Shown here: positions 36,225 to 44,588 of the stretch, in pieces
How the letters are laid out: each line of letters starts with the position of its first letter
Position numbering within the stretch: the first letter of the stretch is position 1
Assembly: GCA_031411495.1 (NCBI GenBank)
Contig: JANOBD010000175.1
Coordinates: 62,001 to 126,000, forward strand
Source of the DNA: JANOBD01 sp031411495
GTDB lineage: Bacteria > Planctomycetota > Phycisphaerae > Tepidisphaerales > Tepidisphaeraceae
DNA: 64,000 nucleotides
Direction of reading: 5' to 3'
The notes under the pieces: generated by a model
Seen by the model: only the letters and a program-made list of their open reading frames with translations
Told to the model about the DNA's origin: nothing
Database searches by the model: none
Translations under genes and position numbers: made by a program

Positions 36225-36977
36225 TCAGGTGGCGAGGATCTCGCCCGGCAGCGTCTTGAACGCCCGCGCGTGCGATCGGCTCGTGTACCACCGCGCGAAC
36301 GCGCCCAGCGCGATGCCGAAAATCAGGTGGGCCGTGAGCGTGGCGACGACGAACCTTGTGGTCAGACCGATGCCGAAAAAGCCGGTGTACGGCGTGAACA
36401 GCATCGCCAGCTCCAGTCCGACCGCCATCACGATTGCCCAGAACCAGCTTCGGCGGATCGCGTCGCCGATCATCGCCATGTACATCACGCCGAAGGTGAT
36501 GCCGTTGGAGAAGTGATACGTCCAGCCGACCAGATGCGCGGTTAGGGAGAACTGCGAGTCAGTCGTCTGCGGCGAAAACGTCTGGCCCAGGATCATCGCG
36601 CCGAAGCGCGGAAAGACCTTGAAAAGCGGCAGGCGCAGCCAGTCGGGCCCGACCTTGTCGATGGCGGCGATGACGAACGGGATGCGGAACGTGTCGTATG
36701 CGCACGCCGCGATGAAGCCGCCGATCGCGCCGATGAGCACCGCGTTCCACAGGCGCCGGTCGCCGCGGGCACGGTCCAGAATGGTCATGACGATGAGCAC
36801 CGCCGTCGCCGGGATCAGGACGGCGAACGTGAACGTACGCATCGAGCAGAGGCCGTAAAACTCCGCCAGCAGGCACCAGATGCTCGACGCGGCCAGCATG
36901 AAGACCACGAACCGCCCGATACCCGTCCACTGGATCGCGGCGGGCAACGTAGAACGGGGCGGCTGGGTCGTAGTCAT
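36225..36977 (-). CDS. Hypothetical multi-pass membrane protein
   Basis: 250 residues from Met 36977 (MTTTQPPRSTLPAAIQWTGI); an in-frame Met at 37034 would add 19 residues ending in a lipobox-like VLAGC, so the start is uncertain. Six or so hydrophobic helices (FVVFMLAASSIWCLLAEFYG, NAVLIGAIGGFIAACAYDTF, WFWAIVMAVGLELAMLFTPY). YDTFRIPFV and LVGWTYHFSNGITFGVMYM look conserved. No family recognised. The gap 36978-37225 shows no gene. Confidence 0.65.
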   Translation of the reverse strand: MTTTQPPRSTLPAAIQWTGIGRFVVFMLAASSIWCLLAEFYGLCSMRTFTFAVLIPATAVLIVMTILDRARGDRRLWNAVLIGAIGGFIAACAYDTFRIPFVIAAIDKVGPDWLRLPLFKVFPRFGAMILGQTFSPQTTDSQFSLTAHLVGWTYHFSNGITFGVMYMAMIGDAIRRSWFWAIVMAVGLELAMLFTPYTGFFGIGLTTRFVVATLTAHLIFGIALGAFARWYTSRSHARAFKTLPGEILAT

Positions 36978-37225
36978 GGCGGCATTACATCCAGCCAACA
37001 CGGGAATGCAAAGCAATTCGACGACGCGCACCATTCGGCAGGTGCGCGACGCGCTGGAACTCAGCGACGCTGCGGCATCGGCGGCAACAGCACGGTGCCC
37101 ATTCCGAGAGTCGGCTCGGATTGGGCGCCTTGCGCGCGTCAGCAGGTCGGCGGTGTCGCCTTCGCGATCGCGAAAGGGTTGACGGCCCGGCCTTATCAGC
37201 GGGCGCCGAGGGATTCAAGTTGGGA

Positions 37226-38314
37226 TCAGAGAATGTCGGCGATCAGCGACTGACCGAAGCGGCTGTTTCGATCATCACGTGTCGGGGATGAGCCCAGCAG
37301 ATTGCCTGTGCTGTTCGTCGTCGGAAGAGTTCCAGTGCCGTTGGTCGCGTTGACCGCGAGCTGGATCCAGTATTCGCTCTGGCCGGTCGGGGCGAGCCCG
37401 TCTGTCCAGATGACTGCGCCGTCGGCGTAGGTCGCGAGCGTCGCGAGTTGCAGTGCCCACATCGGTTCAGCCACGACCGCAAGGTTGAGGTTCGCGCCCT
37501 GGTGATATGTCGGCATGACGAATGGCACGACCGGCTTGCCGTAGCGGCGCGCCTCGGTGATGGTGTTGACGGCGTAGCGACGCCAGAGGTCCAGGTCAGG
37601 TGAGCTCGTGTAAAGCGAGGGCATGACAAAGTCGACCTGCGCGGCCAGCCCGGAAAGGAATGCGTCGGAGGCTTGGAGTTTCGCGTAATTGTTCGACACG
37701 CCGGGCAATGCGCCGCGATACCAGAAGCCCGAAACCGGATCGATGGCATTCTGCGCGTACAGCTCGTACTGGATGGAACTGTAGAAATCACTCACCGGAA
37801 AGAGGCTGTAGATGCCGACTTTCAGTGTCGGTTGTTCCTGCCGAATCCAGTTGATCATGTTTTCAAAGCGGGCGATGTTCTGATTGATGACGGCCCGGCT
37901 GGAGTAGCGCAGGTCCATCGCCCAGTTTTCGATGTCGATGACGAGTGTGCTGGTCTGGGTGATGGCGTAATTGGCCAGCCAGCGCGTATTAAGCTCGCTG
38001 GGTTCGCCTTCACGATGAACACCATTCCCGTCGCGCGGCCAGATGTTCCAGCCATCGACCATGATGTATTCCATGTTCGCGCCGTGGGCGATCAGGTTCT
38101 GAGCGCCAGTGCCATCGTACCATTGGTAGCCGCCCTGCATCGGTACGCGCGGGAACTGTTCGGCGGTCTGCGAGACGACCGGCGTGGTGTCGGTGGTGAG
38201 GTCCGACACGATTTGGAGGTCGTAGCCCTGGCCCGGAGGAACGCTTTCGACGGACATGAGTGCCCGCGGTTCAAGCGCTTCGAGGCGTGAGGGTTGGTTC
38301 GTGACTCTTCGCAT
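37226..38314 (-). CDS. Secreted TIM-barrel-like protein with planctomycete N-terminal motif
   Basis: 362 residues. Residues 10-21 read RLEALEPRALMS, the LExLExRxLxS motif of planctomycete exported proteins. The body looks like a (beta/alpha)8 glycoside-hydrolase-type barrel: QTSTLVIDIENWAMDLRYSS (acidic pair at a strand end), LKVGIYSLFPVS, VDFVMPSLYTSSPD, YGKPVVPFVMPTYH and GAVIWTDGLAP. The VIDIENW and SLY strings recall hyaluronidase-like GH56 barrels, but this is a weak link. Substrate unknown. Confidence 0.65.
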   Translation of the reverse strand: MRRVTNQPSRLEALEPRALMSVESVPPGQGYDLQIVSDLTTDTTPVVSQTAEQFPRVPMQGGYQWYDGTGAQNLIAHGANMEYIMVDGWNIWPRDGNGVHREGEPSELNTRWLANYAITQTSTLVIDIENWAMDLRYSSRAVINQNIARFENMINWIRQEQPTLKVGIYSLFPVSDFYSSIQYELYAQNAIDPVSGFWYRGALPGVSNNYAKLQASDAFLSGLAAQVDFVMPSLYTSSPDLDLWRRYAVNTITEARRYGKPVVPFVMPTYHQGANLNLAVVAEPMWALQLATLATYADGAVIWTDGLAPTGQSEYWIQLAVNATNGTGTLPTTNSTGNLLGSSPTRDDRNSRFGQSLIADIL

Positions 38315-38474
38315 TACGCAGGATCTCCAATTCAGGTGATGAACGGCAACTCGAACAATCTCGGAAGCGCGGGCAATCTGCGCTGGCGAGGTCGTCGAAC
38401 CGTTGCAGACCTATCAATCCCCATGCCTTAACCTGCAGGGGCCGATAAGCTGTTTCACTAAAAGGGAAACTCAC

Positions 38475-41258
38475 TCAATCGAGCGGATCGGGCACAAAAT
38501 CTGGGATCAGCTCAGCACGCAGTGAGTCAAACTCCGCCTTCCACTTGGTTCCTCCGACGCGGTCCGCCCAGCGAACGTACTGTTCGCGAAGAAAGGTCTT
38601 GACCGAGTCGACGTTATCCGACGCGTTGATCTTCGAACGGATCAGCCGCGCGGTCGCTTCCCAATACACCTCATTATCGATCTGCCTGACCTGTCCCGCG
38701 GTAGAGACCGTCGAAATCGCCGTGCCGAGTGCGTGATCCGACATTAGCCGGGCAAATCCATCCCTCGCCTTTGCCCAATCCCTTTGGGCAAAGTGAATCC
38801 GACTGATTCCCAGAAGGACCTGCGGGTCGTAGCCCAGCGGGTCCGGCGTCGTTCTGGATGCCTTGTATTGCTGTCGAGCCGCGTCGGTGTCGAGTGACTC
38901 AAACAGCTTTAACGCGTTGGCCAACTTTACGGATCGTTGTTCGGGGTCATCAACGAACTCCGCCGCCAGGCGCTGGGTTTCTGCGTCGTAGACGCGGTAA
39001 CTATAGACGGACTTTTTGATCTCTGCACGGGAATCGCTCTCGGACCACTGCACTAAATACGGCGTGAGCGCCGCGCGATCGGTCTGGAGTTTGGCCATCC
39101 GCGCTCGATCGCCCGCCGTCTCGGCCGCGGAGTAGTCCGCTTCCAGCTTGCCGAGCATGTTGAAGACGATGGTCGCTCCCTGCTCGCCACCACTCTTGTT
39201 CAATAGTTCAACGAGGCCCTTAACGGCTTCATCCGATCGCCCGGTCTGCATGTTCGCCTGAATGCGAGTAAACATCGCCTCACCAAGCAATTGCGTTCCG
39301 TCGGGAAGCCCGCTCACCTGCTGTTCAATTCCGTTTAACAATGCGAGCGCGCGGGCGGGGTCTTTGAGCTCTGTTCGCGCGGTGTCGGCGGCAAGAATCG
39401 CGGTACGCGCTACGCGTTGCTTCAGCACGCGTTGGCCGTTCGCGTCGACAGTCGACATCTGTGCCGTCGCACTCGCTCGAACCTGCGCGGAGAGCTGCAA
39501 AATTTCTTCACAAATTGTCTGGCGGTCCGCTTTTCCATTTTGCTGCTGATCCAAAGCTTCGTGTAACGCAACCATCAGATAATAACGCGACGCGTTAAAG
39601 CGAGGATCTGAGGGCTTCACCCGTCGATAGAAGGGCACCGCCTCGGCCGCGCGCCCGCTCTGCTGCAGGCGATACCCCCAGTCGTAACAGAGTTCTGTCT
39701 GATTGAACGGCTCGCCGATCGAAAGCGGAACGATCTGATCGTAGAGCGACGTAACGGCCGGATCATCGCTCCCGAGTCCACCCAGCTGGGCGAAAAGCCG
39801 CTGCGAATTGTCGAGCGCCGACTTGGCGAGTTCGACGCGATCGCGATGCGCCGAGGCGAACTCGATGAACGCCTTCGCCGCCTCCGTCTTCTTGCCTTGC
39901 GCCTCGAGAAACACCGCGAGCAGGAACTGTGAGTTGGTCGCAAGCGATTTGTCGACGCCAAGGCGCGCCATCAGCTCCTGCGCCGCTTCGACGCCGCGCG
40001 CCAGTACCGCCGGCTCGGGGACGAAGCTCGGCTCCTGCTGCGCGCGGATGACCTGCTGCTGGGCATCGCTCATCAGGGAACGCAACAGCAGCGGCTCCAG
40101 GCTCTTCACCGGCGTATCGCTGGAGATCGTCGCGCGCAGCTGCGTCATCACCTGGCTTTCCAGTTCAGGCCGCCTCTCCAGCAGCGTCATGAGCAGCCCG
40201 CTGGCGCGTTGTTGATCGGCCGGCGCTCCGCGGGCGCGGAGAATGCGGTACTCCAGCAGCAGGTTGGCCGTCGCCATCGATTCGTCATCCGCCAGGCCGG
40301 ACGTCTTCTCCCAGGCGAGCAACTGGTCGTAGAACTTCTGCGCCTCCTCAGGCCGTTTCGCAAGCACTTCCACGACCGCGCGGAAGTAGCGCGCCTCGAA
40401 CGCGAGGTTGTTCTGCTGACGTTCAAACTGCTTCGCATCGACGCCCTCAGGCGGCCGCGGCTGCATTTTTATCGCCTCGTCGAATGCCGCCCGCGCGTCG
40501 TCGAACTTGCCGGCGGCGGCTTCGAGCTTGCCGAGCACCACCTTCAGGTTTCGCCGCGCCGGATTGCCATCGAAATCGTAATCGAGCAGAAACGCGAGTG
40601 ATTTCTCCGCCACCTCCGTGCGACGCGGGTCGCTCCCATCCAGGCAAAGCGCCAGGTAGTAGCCGGCCATGGCGCGCGTCTGCTTCGCGTACTGGTTGAG
40701 GTTCTCCAGGGCTTCGATTCTCGCGACCGCCTTCTGATCGTTCGGATCGGATGCGGCTGCGAGTTCTTCGACCTGTCTGGTTGTGAGCAGCTCGACACGA
40801 TCGAGCACCGTGATCGCCGCGCTCACCACCGGCCGCAGCTGGGCTTGGGTGGTGGTACTTGGACCCCAGTATTCGAGCGTATTCACATCCAGCTTTACGC
40901 CGGCGGCGATGAGCGCATCCGCCTGGCGTGCGAGTTGGGTTGCGTCATTGGCACTCGGAACGATCTCGTCGATCCCCGCGACGACCTTGTTTACGATCTC
41001 CTGCCGCTGCGCCACCGGAAGTTTTTCGCCATCGCGCGCGAGCTGGCTCAAGGCAGCGGTGGCGCGGATCGCGTCGCGCTTTTTGTCCGGCGTGTGATTG
41101 AGCTCAAACGCCCGCTCGAGCATCGCCGACAGCCCGCGATCGGCCAGATCGTTGAGCAGCGCATCATCGCTCAGCGCGTCGAGCCCGACCGGCTGCGCGG
41201 CTGCCAGCGTCGAGACGAACGCGACGGAGGCGACGAGGATGCTGCGATGAACACTCAT
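38475..41258 (-). CDS. Large periplasmic helical-repeat (TPR-like) protein
   Basis: 927 residues from Met 41258, giving a signal peptide (HRSILVASVAFVSTLAAAQP). The longer frame to 41363 starts in a repeat and is rejected. Nearly all helical, with TPR-like pairs such as KVVLGKLEAAAGKFDDARAA, FRAVVEVLAKRPEEAQKFYD, SQFLLAVFLEAQGKKTEAAK and GISRIHFAQRDWAKARDGFA. Last gene of the vWA-ExbB-ExbD-ExbD unit. A scaffold in the periplasm linked to the proton-driven ExbBD motor is the likely role. No catalytic motif seen. Confidence 0.8.
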   Translation of the reverse strand: MSVHRSILVASVAFVSTLAAAQPVGLDALSDDALLNDLADRGLSAMLERAFELNHTPDKKRDAIRATAALSQLARDGEKLPVAQRQEIVNKVVAGIDEIVPSANDATQLARQADALIAAGVKLDVNTLEYWGPSTTTQAQLRPVVSAAITVLDRVELLTTRQVEELAAASDPNDQKAVARIEALENLNQYAKQTRAMAGYYLALCLDGSDPRRTEVAEKSLAFLLDYDFDGNPARRNLKVVLGKLEAAAGKFDDARAAFDEAIKMQPRPPEGVDAKQFERQQNNLAFEARYFRAVVEVLAKRPEEAQKFYDQLLAWEKTSGLADDESMATANLLLEYRILRARGAPADQQRASGLLMTLLERRPELESQVMTQLRATISSDTPVKSLEPLLLRSLMSDAQQQVIRAQQEPSFVPEPAVLARGVEAAQELMARLGVDKSLATNSQFLLAVFLEAQGKKTEAAKAFIEFASAHRDRVELAKSALDNSQRLFAQLGGLGSDDPAVTSLYDQIVPLSIGEPFNQTELCYDWGYRLQQSGRAAEAVPFYRRVKPSDPRFNASRYYLMVALHEALDQQQNGKADRQTICEEILQLSAQVRASATAQMSTVDANGQRVLKQRVARTAILAADTARTELKDPARALALLNGIEQQVSGLPDGTQLLGEAMFTRIQANMQTGRSDEAVKGLVELLNKSGGEQGATIVFNMLGKLEADYSAAETAGDRARMAKLQTDRAALTPYLVQWSESDSRAEIKKSVYSYRVYDAETQRLAAEFVDDPEQRSVKLANALKLFESLDTDAARQQYKASRTTPDPLGYDPQVLLGISRIHFAQRDWAKARDGFARLMSDHALGTAISTVSTAGQVRQIDNEVYWEATARLIRSKINASDNVDSVKTFLREQYVRWADRVGGTKWKAEFDSLRAELIPDFVPDPLD

Positions 41259-41282
41259 GCGGAAAATCCGAATCCAAAGGAA

Positions 41283-41401
41283 GAATGAATGCCGAATGGT
41301 CCAATCCTCAAATGACGAAACAGATCGAAATGTTTCGTCATTTCCTCTCTGACATTCAGTCATTCATTCTTCATTCGGATCTCGACTTTTGTCATTCCAC
41401 T
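41283..41401. repeat. Inverted repeat with perfect 13-bp stem
   Basis: aaatgacgaaaca (41314-41326) pairs perfectly with tgtttcgtcattt (41335-41347) around loop gatcgaaa; outside it aagaatgaatgcc... (41282 on) matches the inverse of 41355-41385. The right end (cattcggatctcgacttttg then tcattccacttca) duplicates 26150-26188 and abuts the exbD stop. Confidence 0.7.
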
Positions 41402-41866
41402 TCACTGCGATACCGCGAACGACACCTTCTTGAACCCCGCGATCAACGCCGCGTCATACACGTCCATGTAGTACTTATGTTTCACGTCCGGCCGCGGCTG
41501 GATGACGATCGTCAGCTTTTCTTCCTTCTTGCCGATCTTCAGAAGCTGCTCGCGAAGCGACTTGAGCCCGGCGACGAGTTGATCCTTGTTCGACGTCGTA
41601 ATCCGCTCGGCCTGCGCGACATACTTGTCCGGCGTCGGCTGACTGACGCGGATGATGATCGGCTCGTCCGGCACGAAATCCGGCGGCGGCGGCGTACTGC
41701 TGCTGGTGGCCGTCACGTACGCACTGGCGTTCTGCTGAATCACCCACTCGCCCGCCGTAAACGTGCCGACCAGCATCAGGAAGATCAGGATGACCATCAC
41801 GACGTCGACCAGCGGCGTCATGTTCGGCCCGGACTCGAATCGCGTGGAGCGCATGCCAAGTTTCAT
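41402..41866 (-). CDS. exbD: ExbD/TolR family biopolymer transport protein (copy 1)
   Basis: 154 residues from Met 41866, preceded by GGGAGG. One N-terminal membrane helix with the proton-path Asp (GPNMTPLVDVVMVILIFLML), then a periplasmic domain with a long variable part (DFVPDEPIIIRVSQPTPDKY) and the ExbD fold end (YYMDVYDAALIAGFKKVSFA). Forms the ExbB/ExbD proton-driven stator. The ribosome site lies directly between this gene and an iteron element. Confidence 0.9.
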   Translation of the reverse strand: MKLGMRSTRFESGPNMTPLVDVVMVILIFLMLVGTFTAGEWVIQQNASAYVTATSSSTPPPPDFVPDEPIIIRVSQPTPDKYVAQAERITTSNKDQLVAGLKSLREQLLKIGKKEEKLTIVIQPRPDVKHKYYMDVYDAALIAGFKKVSFAVSQ

Positions 41867-41881
41867 GGATGCGCCTCCCGC

Positions 41882-41986
41882 GAATGCGAAATGCGAAATG
41901 CGAAATGCGAAATGGAAGCAGCACGGGCGCGTGCCTGGCCCTCTACTGTTCCCACACTTTTCATTTCGCATTTCTCATTTCGCATT
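41882..41986. repeat. Inverted AATGCGA iteron element (second copy)
   Basis: Four AATGCGA units (41883-41911) and their inverse (41961-41986, catttcg catttct catttcg catt). The spacer shares ctactgttcc with 21674-21806. The upstream ExbD gene ends inside the right arm: its last codons (Asn-Ala-Lys-stop) are AATGCGAAATGA. Confidence 0.78.
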
Positions 41987-42493
41987 GACCACCTCGTCCT
42001 TCGGCTTGGCGGTGTTGTGCCAGATGTTTTTCACGCCCGCATCGGTGATGGCGAGCATGACGGGCATGAACGACTTGTAGGTCATCTCTCCGTCACCGCG
42101 GACGATGACCGTCAGTTCTCGATGATCGTCTTTCGTTCCTTCGATTCCGTCCTTGCCGATGCGCAGGCCGCGCAGCACGTCGCGCAGCGGCCGGCGACCA
42201 CCCGTTCCATCCACCGAGAGCGATTCCACGCCCTTGCCGTTCTCCACCATCGCCGTCACATCCGGCTGGCCGAGCGTTTCTTTCACATTCACCACGATGT
42301 TGTCGACGCCGATCTTCTGCATCTCGGTGCCGAGCCGCGTGACGGCCAGCGTGATCGCCTTGTCGGCCCCATTATCGACGCCGAACTTCGCGGCGAGCAT
42401 GTAGAAGACGATCATGCACAGCATGACGTCCACCAGCGGGATCACGTTGGGGTGATCGCTGTGGGAATCGGGCATGTGTCGGCGACGAAGCAT
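41975..42493 (-). CDS. exbD: ExbD/TolR family biopolymer transport protein (copy 2)
   Basis: 172 residues. Membrane helix with Asp in NVIPLVDVMLCMIVFYMLAA, periplasmic ExbD domain to the end (ELTVIVRGDGEMTYKSFMPV). The start ATG at 42493 follows directly on an AGGTCAG iteron array with no Shine-Dalgarno sequence; Met 42475 is the alternative. The C-terminal NAK and the stop come from a different repeat. Partner of ExbB at 42959-43801. Confidence 0.88.
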   Translation of the reverse strand: MLRRRHMPDSHSDHPNVIPLVDVMLCMIVFYMLAAKFGVDNGADKAITLAVTRLGTEMQKIGVDNIVVNVKETLGQPDVTAMVENGKGVESLSVDGTGGRRPLRDVLRGLRIGKDGIEGTKDDHRELTVIVRGDGEMTYKSFMPVMLAITDAGVKNIWHNTAKPKDEVVNAK

Positions 42494-42494
42494 A

Positions 42495-42961
42495 GAGGTC
42501 AGAGGTCAGAGGTCAGAGGTCAGAGGTCAGTAAGAAACGCTCAGGTTTCTGGATCATTGCGCCGAGCATTTTGCCAATCTCGCAGGTCATGCCGGCAAGT
42601 TCAGCGTGCTCCTGCGCGTTGATGTATTGACAGTCGAACGCGAAATCTAACGAAGTATCCGTTTCACTGTTCTCGCCATCGCAATCGGTCAGCTTCGCGA
42701 CGAATGCCGCGGGATATCGACGCTTGGCCCATGCCTCCCGCAAGTTCATACAGATCGACCGTGAAGAACGACGAATCTGACTCGTCAACGCGAAACGTTC
42801 GTCCACTGGAAACACCTTACTAATCTCAAACAATCGCATCGCGAGTTGGTAGGCCCGCTGGTACACAATCAGTTCCTTTGCGGACCCTATCTGCATAAAC
42901 CTTCCTGACTTCTGCCGTCTGATCCTGACTTCTGACCTCTGACCTCTGACTTCTGACTTCA
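42495..42961. mobile_element. AGGTCAG-iteron cassette carrying a four-helix-bundle gene
   Basis: Five AGGTCAG heptamers (42496-42530) face an inverted array of CTGACCT/CTGACTT units at 42905-42960. Between them is one gene. The right end overlaps the exbB stop (TGA then agtcagaagtcag on the minus strand) and the left end touches the exbD start, so the cassette exactly fills an operon junction. Confidence 0.7.
42513..42896 (-). CDS. Four-helix-bundle protein (23S rRNA intervening-sequence family)
   Basis: 127 residues. ELIVYQRAYQLAMRLFEISK, FPVDERFALTSQIRRSSRSI and CMNLREAWAKRRYPAAFVAK are the signature of the S23/IVP four-helix-bundle family (TIGR02436), first known from insertions in 23S rRNA genes and related to the Avd protein of diversity-generating retroelements. 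Molecular role unknown. The last residues (LLTSDL) and stop are encoded by the flanking iterons. GC is lower than in exbB and exbD on either side. Confidence 0.9.
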   Translation of the reverse strand: MQIGSAKELIVYQRAYQLAMRLFEISKVFPVDERFALTSQIRRSSRSICMNLREAWAKRRYPAAFVAKLTDCDGENSETDTSLDFAFDCQYINAQEHAELAGMTCEIGKMLGAMIQKPERFLLTSDL

Positions 42962-43801
42962 ACTTCGCGGCAACGGGACCGGCCGCACCGGCGGCGGAAC
43001 GTTGCTCGGGGCCGGTACCGGGCTCTTGGTTTCGCTCGGCTTCATCATCGTCAGCAGCTCTTCGCTCGCGAGCGCGGCATGCGTGGTGAGCCGATCGACC
43101 ATCGTCCGCAGGATGCCGAAGCATGCGAGCGTTGGAATCGCCAGGAATAATCCGAGAAATGTGTGCGCCAGCGCCGTCGCGATGCCGCCGGCGAGCAGCG
43201 TCGGGTCGGCGGTGCCGCGCGTCTGCATCGCGTCGAATGATTTCATCATGCCCATGACCGTGCCCACCAAACCCAAAAGCGGGCCGAGGTTGCCGATTAT
43301 GTTGAGGATCTCGATCTTGCGGAATGCGTCGGCCGTCTGCTCGCCGATCGCGTTTTCCATCGCCTCTTTCATCGACGAATACTGCGGTGCCCGCTTGAGT
43401 GCAGGATTGAGCGTCTTGCTGAGAAACGATGGGTCGGTCTCGGTGAACTCCAGCAATTCCTGATGCTGGCGGTTGACGATCATCGAGCGGATCCGCTCGG
43501 CCGAATCCACCGGCATCACCGCCTCCATTCGCGCGAGCAGGAAGCCGCGAATGATGAAGGTGAGCGCCACCACCGACAACGACAGGATGATGACGGTAAT
43601 GAAATCCCAGTTGCGGAAGATGAGTTTGCTCACCACGCGGAGCGTGCCCGGATCCTGCAGCGGCGCATCCGCGGCGGGCGCGCCCGTCGGCGTGGCCTGC
43701 GCAAGGGCGGGATGCGAGTAGCTTAGCATTGCCAACACGACCGTGACGATGATGAGCGACGCAGGCAGCGCCGACCTAAAATGGGTTGACTTGAAGTTCA
43801 T
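42959..43801 (-). CDS. exbB: ExbB/TolQ/MotA family proton channel protein
   Basis: 280 residues: signal-like N-terminus (SALPASLIIVTVVLAMLSYS), then three membrane helices, with NLGPLLGLVGTVMGMMKSFD and ALAHTFLGLFLAIPTLACFG as the core ExbB helices. A Pro-rich tail (SNVPPPVRPVPLPRS) ends the protein. Forms the proton-conducting stator with ExbD. Transcribed after two vWA genes and before the four-helix-bundle cassette. Planctomycete loci of this type often have a long cytoplasmic loop as here (about 95-180). Confidence 0.92.
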   Translation of the reverse strand: MNFKSTHFRSALPASLIIVTVVLAMLSYSHPALAQATPTGAPAADAPLQDPGTLRVVSKLIFRNWDFITVIILSLSVVALTFIIRGFLLARMEAVMPVDSAERIRSMIVNRQHQELLEFTETDPSFLSKTLNPALKRAPQYSSMKEAMENAIGEQTADAFRKIEILNIIGNLGPLLGLVGTVMGMMKSFDAMQTRGTADPTLLAGGIATALAHTFLGLFLAIPTLACFGILRTMVDRLTTHAALASEELLTMMKPSETKSPVPAPSNVPPPVRPVPLPRS

Positions 43802-43840
43802 CGTTGTCGTTTCCTCGGGCTCGTAAGGCGACTTTTAGTT

Positions 43841-44560
43841 TTACTTGGCGAGATCGGATGCGCTAACACGCTTGAAATTACCCTTGGTGGAACCCGAGAT
43901 TTGTTTGAGCTTTTGCAAATCAGCTCTATTCGTCTGGTCTCCGACCACCTGAATTATTTGGAACTCGACTTTCTTCTGAGGATCAAGTTGCAGAAGCGCC
44001 GCATCGACGTCTTCCAAGTCGTCAATGTCCCCGTCGGTTACTAAATAGACCTGATCTGGTCGGGGCACATTTCGGAAAACAGCCTCTAGTGCCGGGGCAA
44101 GAAGGCCTATGCCTCTAACCGCACATTTTTCTAATTCTTCATAGGCACGCTTCTTATTCTCAGGACTGGCAAGTAACGACTGTGACTCGCCGAGAAAAAA
44201 TGGAGTGCGATCCGCGAAGAATACTACATTGAAAGCGTTGGTAGGAGGGAGTTCGAATATCAGCGATCTAACTTCGTGTTGCGCGAGAGTCAGGCTCGAT
44301 CCAAACATCGAAGCAGAAGTATCGAGTAGCACGACGATAGAAGTGCCATCCCATCCCTTTTCACTAAAAGTGGTTGTCGCGGTACGCGTGGTCTCGAGCG
44401 GATGTAGATTGACACGCTCCTCCAAGTGATACCCATTGGCATCGGCACTTGGCGAAACCCCGGGCGAATGCTGTTGAGCGCAGCCGATTGCGAAAAGGAT
44501 TGGCCAGGCAATGAGTGAAATCGCAAATTGATTGTTTATTCTCACCAAAGCCTCCGTCAT
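43841..44560 (-). CDS. von Willebrand factor A lipoprotein
   Basis: 239 residues. Lipobox in PILFAIGC (Cys 27) predicts a lipid-anchored periplasmic protein. The vWA domain (about 72-235) starts with TSIVVLLDTSASMFGSSLTL (MIDAS DxSxS) and continues DQVYLVTDGDIDDLEDVDAA, which supplies further metal residues. Its C-terminal half aligns with that of the next gene upstream (PDQVYLVTDGDI vs PDLIFLLTDGML; FKRVSASDLAK vs FKLVRAADLLR), so they are paralogues. GC is clearly lower than its neighbours. Confidence 0.85.
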   Translation of the reverse strand: MTEALVRINNQFAISLIAWPILFAIGCAQQHSPGVSPSADANGYHLEERVNLHPLETTRTATTTFSEKGWDGTSIVVLLDTSASMFGSSLTLAQHEVRSLIFELPPTNAFNVVFFADRTPFFLGESQSLLASPENKKRAYEELEKCAVRGIGLLAPALEAVFRNVPRPDQVYLVTDGDIDDLEDVDAALLQLDPQKKVEFQIIQVVGDQTNRADLQKLKQISGSTKGNFKRVSASDLAK

Positions 44561-44588
44561 CGAGTGCGATCACGTAACGTTTTGATTT

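Noticed and set aside
42495..42530. CRISPR array (tandem AGGTCAG units)
   Set aside because: Units are 7 bases with no spacers, and the array is mirrored around a gene.
42513..42896. Avd component of a diversity-generating retroelement
   Set aside because: The fold is related, but no reverse transcriptase and no template/variable repeat pair are present nearby.
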